Source: Smittium culicis (Eukaryota; Kickxellomycota; Harpellomycetes; Harpellales; Legeriomycetaceae). Taken from it: a stretch of DNA of 10,432 nt. Numbering within the stretch: position 1 is the first letter of the stretch; each line of letters opens with the position of its first letter. Positions 7,603 to 10,432 of the stretch are shown one piece after another. The DNA is taken from assembly GCA_001970855.1 (NCBI GenBank), contig LSSN01000980.1, positions 1 to 10,432 of the forward strand. The letters are read 5' to 3'. A program made the translations under genes and the position numbers. The notes under the pieces are model-generated. The model was not told the origin of the DNA. It was given only the letters and a program-made list of their open reading frames with translations, and made no database searches.

Positions 7603-9597
7603 ATGAAACTTAACTTAATTTACCTACTTGTCGCTGGTACAACTGGTGCGCTAGCCGCTACCAAATATCAAAATGACCAAGTTGCCTATAGTCCTGACAA
7701 AAATGGCGACAATTCAGGATATGTCAACACCATTAACTATAAATCAGACACAGGAAACTCTGGTAAAAATAAATACGCCCAATCCGTAGAATCAAGCTCA
7801 TTTGATCAATCTTCAGATTCTGATTCTGATGATGTATCTGTATCCGAATCCGAATCTGGTTCTGAAGAATCTTCTGACTGCGATTCTAGTAACAGTGATG
7901 TAGCTGAATCTAGCGAGTCTTCAGATAATGGCTATAGCTCTGCATCGCAAGATTCTTCTGACTGCAGTTCTGATAACAGTGATGTAACTGAATCTAGCGA
8001 GTCTTCGGATAATGGCTACAGCTCTGCATCACAAGATTCTTCTGACTGCAGTTCTGATAATGGTAATAGTTCTGAATCTCAAGAGTCATCAGATTGCGAA
8101 TCCTCAAATTCTGAAACCGAAATCCCTGCAACTAGTGTTCCACCAGTATACAACAATGACCATGCCCGTAGATACAAAATTTCTTCAGTTGACTCGGATA
8201 GTGAAGAGCAGAGTTCAGAAGAAGAAACCGATACTGAAGTAGAAACTGAAGTTACTGAAGAAGAAACCGTTACTGAAGTAGAAACTGAAGTAACTGAAGA
8301 AGAAACCGTTACTGAAGTAGAAACTGAAGTGACTGAAGAAGAAACCGTTACTGAAGAAGAATCAGAAGCTACTGAAGACGAAACAGAAGTTGAAGAGTCT
8401 AGTGAAAAAAATTATTCATCTGTTAGCAAAGAAACCTCATGCGAATCAGAAAACGAATCTTCTGAAGATAATGGCGATTCCAGCGCTGATTCCGGAGATT
8501 ATAAAGTAACAAGTGAAAGCGAAGAAAATTCTTCTGAATTTGAATCTAGTGAAGCTTCCCAGGATAACTCTGACGAAGGTGTAGAAAATTCAAACATCTA
8601 CAGTGCTAAAAGCTCATCTGCTGAAAATGGTAACATTTACACTTCTGTTCCTGAAGTGAACACTGAAGAATCTGTACAAGACTCATCCGAAGAAAACGTC
8701 GAAGCTCCAACCAACGACTACCAAAAAGAGTCCAGTGAAGATTCTGTATTGGAATCTTCAGAAGAAAGCGTCGAAGCCCCAACCAACGACTATCAGCAAG
8801 AATACACAGACGATTTAGTTCAAAGTTCATCTGAAGAAGTTGAAGAACCAACTAAAGAATACCACCAAGAGACCACTGAACAGTCTGTATTGGGATCTTC
8901 AGAAGATAATTTCGAAAACCCAACCCATGCTCTTCCAACATATATTCAGCCATCAGAGACAGGAAATAGCGGAGAAAATAACTACCCTATCATTACCTCA
9001 AAAGTTGTTTGCAATACCGTTTATTATACTATTTACCCAACTCAAGAAAATTCTTGTTCTCAAAACGTCGTAACTGTAACTGAAACCGAAACTGTTGTTT
9101 CTACGGCTTACCCCAGCGAAAGTAGCGTTCTAGGTAGTTCCGAAGAAAACCAAAACACCAATACTGAGACTTTATCTATCTCTGAAATTTCTCCAACTGT
9201 AAGTGCCATTTCATACTATTCCGGACCTACCGAATCTGTTCTTGAAAGTTCAGAGGAAACTAACTCAGAGATTGATTCCGAAGATAAATATGACAGCGGA
9301 GTATCAAGTGCTTCTGATTCTGCAGTCAAAGGTTACCAAGCCTCTTCTCAAGATGACACAGTAGAAGTTTCTGACATTGAAACAGATTCTGATGAAAAAC
9401 TTGAAACGATTACATCTGAAGAAGCTGAAGTTATCGTAGATGTTGAAGTAGAAACCGAAACTGAGGTCAATGCAGATGAAGATTCAAATACTGATGTTGA
9501 CGAACAAGAGAAAACCGAAAAGGAATATAATGACGATGATGAAGTTAAAGAATCAACTGTTGATGAAACTGTTGTCGTTACAAAATATGTAATGTAA
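7603..9597 (+). CDS. Secreted acidic Ser/Glu-rich repeat protein (664 aa), probable cell-wall or extracellular protein
   Basis: Single intronless frame from ATG to TAA, with A at -3 and an in-frame start directly followed by a signal peptide. Residues 1-18 are a short n-region (MKLN), a hydrophobic core (LIYLLVAGTTG) and an ALA|A cleavage site, so export is likely. The mature chain is dominated by Ser, Glu, Asp and Thr. Residues 97-171 hold 28-residue Ser/Asp/Cys repeats. Residues 211-249 hold three 13-residue TEVETEVTEEETV units. Residues 357-446 hold four related units of about 24 residues (SVLxSSEExxEAPTNDYQ type). Residues 462-506 are different: aliphatic and aromatic, with C470 and C485 and a TVTETET stretch reminiscent of fungal wall proteins. 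The many S/T-x-x-E/D sites would suit casein-kinase-type phosphorylation or cation binding (inference). The C-terminus (DETVVVTKYVM) has no GPI-type hydrophobic tail and there is no internal membrane helix. GC content is visibly above the flanks. I do not recognise a named family; a spore-wall, adhesin-like or matrix role is only a guess. Confidence 0.9.
   Translation: MKLNLIYLLVAGTTGALAATKYQNDQVAYSPDKNGDNSGYVNTINYKSDTGNSGKNKYAQSVESSSFDQSSDSDSDDVSVSESESGSEESSDCDSSNSDVAESSESSDNGYSSASQDSSDCSSDNSDVTESSESSDNGYSSASQDSSDCSSDNGNSSESQESSDCESSNSETEIPATSVPPVYNNDHARRYKISSVDSDSEEQSSEEETDTEVETEVTEEETVTEVETEVTEEETVTEVETEVTEEETVTEEESEATEDETEVEESSEKNYSSVSKETSCESENESSEDNGDSSADSGDYKVTSESEENSSEFESSEASQDNSDEGVENSNIYSAKSSSAENGNIYTSVPEVNTEESVQDSSEENVEAPTNDYQKESSEDSVLESSEESVEAPTNDYQQEYTDDLVQSSSEEVEEPTKEYHQETTEQSVLGSSEDNFENPTHALPTYIQPSETGNSGENNYPIITSKVVCNTVYYTIYPTQENSCSQNVVTVTETETVVSTAYPSESSVLGSSEENQNTNTETLSISEISPTVSAISYYSGPTESVLESSEETNSEIDSEDKYDSGVSSASDSAVKGYQASSQDDTVEVSDIETDSDEKLETITSEEAEVIVDVEVETETEVNADEDSNTDVDEQEKTEKEYNDDDEVKESTVDETVVVTKYVM
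7891..8115 (+). repeat. 84-bp in-frame coding tandem repeat
   Basis: Two nearly identical 84-bp units (7891-7974 and 7975-8058) are followed by a partial third (8059-8115). They encode residues 97-124, 125-152 and 153-171. Each unit begins NSDV(A/T)ESSESSDNGYSS and ends in SSDCSSD, so each contributes one cysteine. The partial third unit lacks the first half. The two full units differ at only a few mostly silent positions, which points to recent duplication. Confidence 0.9.
8233..8391 (+). repeat. 39-bp in-frame coding tandem repeat, 3 units plus a degenerate tail
   Basis: Units lie at 8233-8271, 8272-8310 and 8311-8349. Each encodes TEVETEVTEEETV (residues 211-249), and a diverged continuation (TEEESEATEDETEVEE) follows to about residue 265. 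Differences between units are mainly at one third-codon position (gtt/gta/gtg). The segment is highly charged and could form an extended or helical acidic stalk (inference). Confidence 0.9.
8671..8940 (+). repeat. 72-bp in-frame coding repeat, 4 diverged units
   Basis: Units begin at 8671, 8743, 8815 and 8884 with lengths of 72, 72, 69 and about 57 bp. They encode residues 357-380, 381-404, 405-427 and 428-446. The shared pattern is SV(L/Q)-x-SSEE-x-(V/F)-E-x-PT-x-x-Y. Echoes of the SVLxSSEE head recur without the rest at residues 508-515 and 545-552, so the repeat has spread beyond the array. Confidence 0.85.
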
Positions 9598-9695
9598 TGC
9601 ATAAAAATATGTTTTTGCGTTTCAAATAATATACATAAACTTATTTCCCATTTTTTGAGTTTATGTGATAAATATCGAAATATTAGTTTTTTACA

Positions 9696-9701
9696 AATAA
9701 A
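9696..9701 (+). terminator. Probable polyadenylation signal (AATAAA)
   Basis: AATAAA lies about 100 bp after the TAA stop of the secreted-protein gene, downstream of T-rich sequence. It is the first canonical hexamer in the 3' flank on this strand. The cleavage site cannot be placed from sequence alone. Confidence 0.4.
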
Positions 9702-9924
9702 ACTCATCTTTTAAGAAAACTTTTACCGTGTCAACACTTTATATATTAAATAATTTTAATCATCATAATTATTCCTTTTTGTTAATACGTTTACAAAGTC
9801 GTATTTGTTAAAAATTGTATTAGATACTTGTATGTAATTGGTTTAAGTTTTTATTTACAAAATAATTGATAATGTACTAGTTTATGTTTTTAAATATTAT
9901 TATTATTTATATAACATTCATTTA

Positions 9925-9975
9925 CCAATCCTGGGCGGTAGGTAGACTGCTTTAGACCACTAATTAATGATATTT
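9925..9975. mobile_element. Left-end fragment of the same MITE family, copy 7
   Basis: TTTA (9921-9924) followed by CCAATCCTGGGCGGTAG matches the left terminus of copy 1 (TTTA, then CCCTTTCCCGGGCGGTAG). ACTGCTTTAGACCAC aligns next with ACTATTTTTGACCCACC. The homology fades after about 50 bp and no right terminus is visible within 200 bp. This places the family on the other side of the intact gene as well. Confidence 0.45.
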
Positions 9976-10432
9976 TTCTCTCTTTTTAAAATATTTTGGG
10001 CGAGCCAATAGGATTAGAGAATCTACAAAATCTTATTTCTTATCTATTTTTCACTTTTTTTTACGCCCTTACTAAATAAAATTGACTATAACTATCGAAC
10101 GCGTAGTCTATCGACTTTAACTTATTAATACGACTTTTTTGACCTTGCCAAGAGCTACATTTTGGTACAAGTTTGGTCTCTTTAGACAAAGTTTAACTTT
10201 TGCAATTAAATTGTAAGTGCCCAAGTTTGGTGCACGGTTTTAATTAGCCAAATCGAGAAAAAAAAAAGTACGCAAATCGCCGAATTTAACGAATTTGATT
10301 ATTTCGACTAATTTGCGACACAAAAAAAAGCCTGCACAAAAAAAATAAAAAATAAAAAAGCACAAAAAAAAAAAAACTCCAATTTACTCAGCTATGGTCA
10401 TTAGAAAGCCCGTAAAACGTGCTAGATCACTG
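9976..10432. other. Non-coding 3' flank with A-rich tracts and a GC-richer edge
   Basis: No gene is supported. CAAGTTTGGT occurs twice (10168-10177 and 10222-10231). From about 10321 to 10376 the plus strand is mostly A with AAAAATAAAAAATAAAAAA-type spacing. The final stretch from about 10387 changes to balanced composition, and both strands are open to the window edge. Confidence 0.4.
10271..10317. repeat. Short hairpin-forming inverted repeat
   Basis: CGCAAAT at 10271-10277 pairs perfectly with ATTTGCG at 10311-10317 around a 33-base loop. The loop carries a CGAATTT direct repeat (10281 and 10290). A-runs lie on both sides (about 10258-10267 and 10321-10376). Confidence 0.4.

Noticed and set aside
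9348..9707. 119-codon minus-strand frame, with other frames inside 7603-9597
   Set aside because: They are antisense or frame shadows of the repetitive Ser/Glu coding region, whose codon bias keeps other frames open.
1..10432. tRNA, rRNA or CRISPR-like features
   Set aside because: No cloverleaf with a GGTTC-type B box, no rRNA-like conserved block and no regularly spaced identical repeats were seen outside the coding repeats.

Overview
The window reads as nuclear DNA of an AT-rich eukaryote, most likely a fungus or fungus-like parasite. The reasons are long AT-rich non-coding stretches, an intronless gene with a eukaryotic start context, TATA-like and AATAAA signals, no bacterial-style gene packing, and a low-complexity secreted Ser/Glu protein of the kind common in fungal cell walls. 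Early-diverging fungi (for example insect-gut trichomycetes) or large-genome microsporidia would fit, but no marker gene settles the lineage.

Only one intact gene is convincing: 7603-9597 (+), a 664-residue secreted, very acidic, Ser/Glu/Thr-rich repeat protein. It has a clear signal peptide, three different internal tandem repeats and one short ordered-looking two-cysteine segment. A TATA-like box and a duplicated C-rich motif lie upstream, and an AATAAA follows the stop.

The 7.5 kb before it is a graveyard of repeats and gene relics. Positions 1-1440 hold degenerate protein-like stretches on both strands that faintly resemble Myb/SANT repeats. Positions 1519-3437 hold a cluster of about 185-191 bp non-autonomous elements with ends like CCCTTTC...GAAAGGG and TTAA duplications. 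These are piggyBac-type MITEs, from well preserved to badly decayed. A second, unrelated AT-rich repeat (called R2 here) is interleaved with them in both orientations at 2368-3060, 3488-3913 and 5553-5805. One MITE sits in a TTAA inside an R2 copy whose uninterrupted paralogue lies about 0.7 kb away. A minus-strand relic at 6408-6593 resembles the N-terminus of a cyclophilin.

After the gene, 9598-10432 is non-coding. It carries one partial MITE end (9925 onward), a small hairpin and A-rich tracts. The last about 45 bases have higher GC and might be the edge of another gene or repeat.
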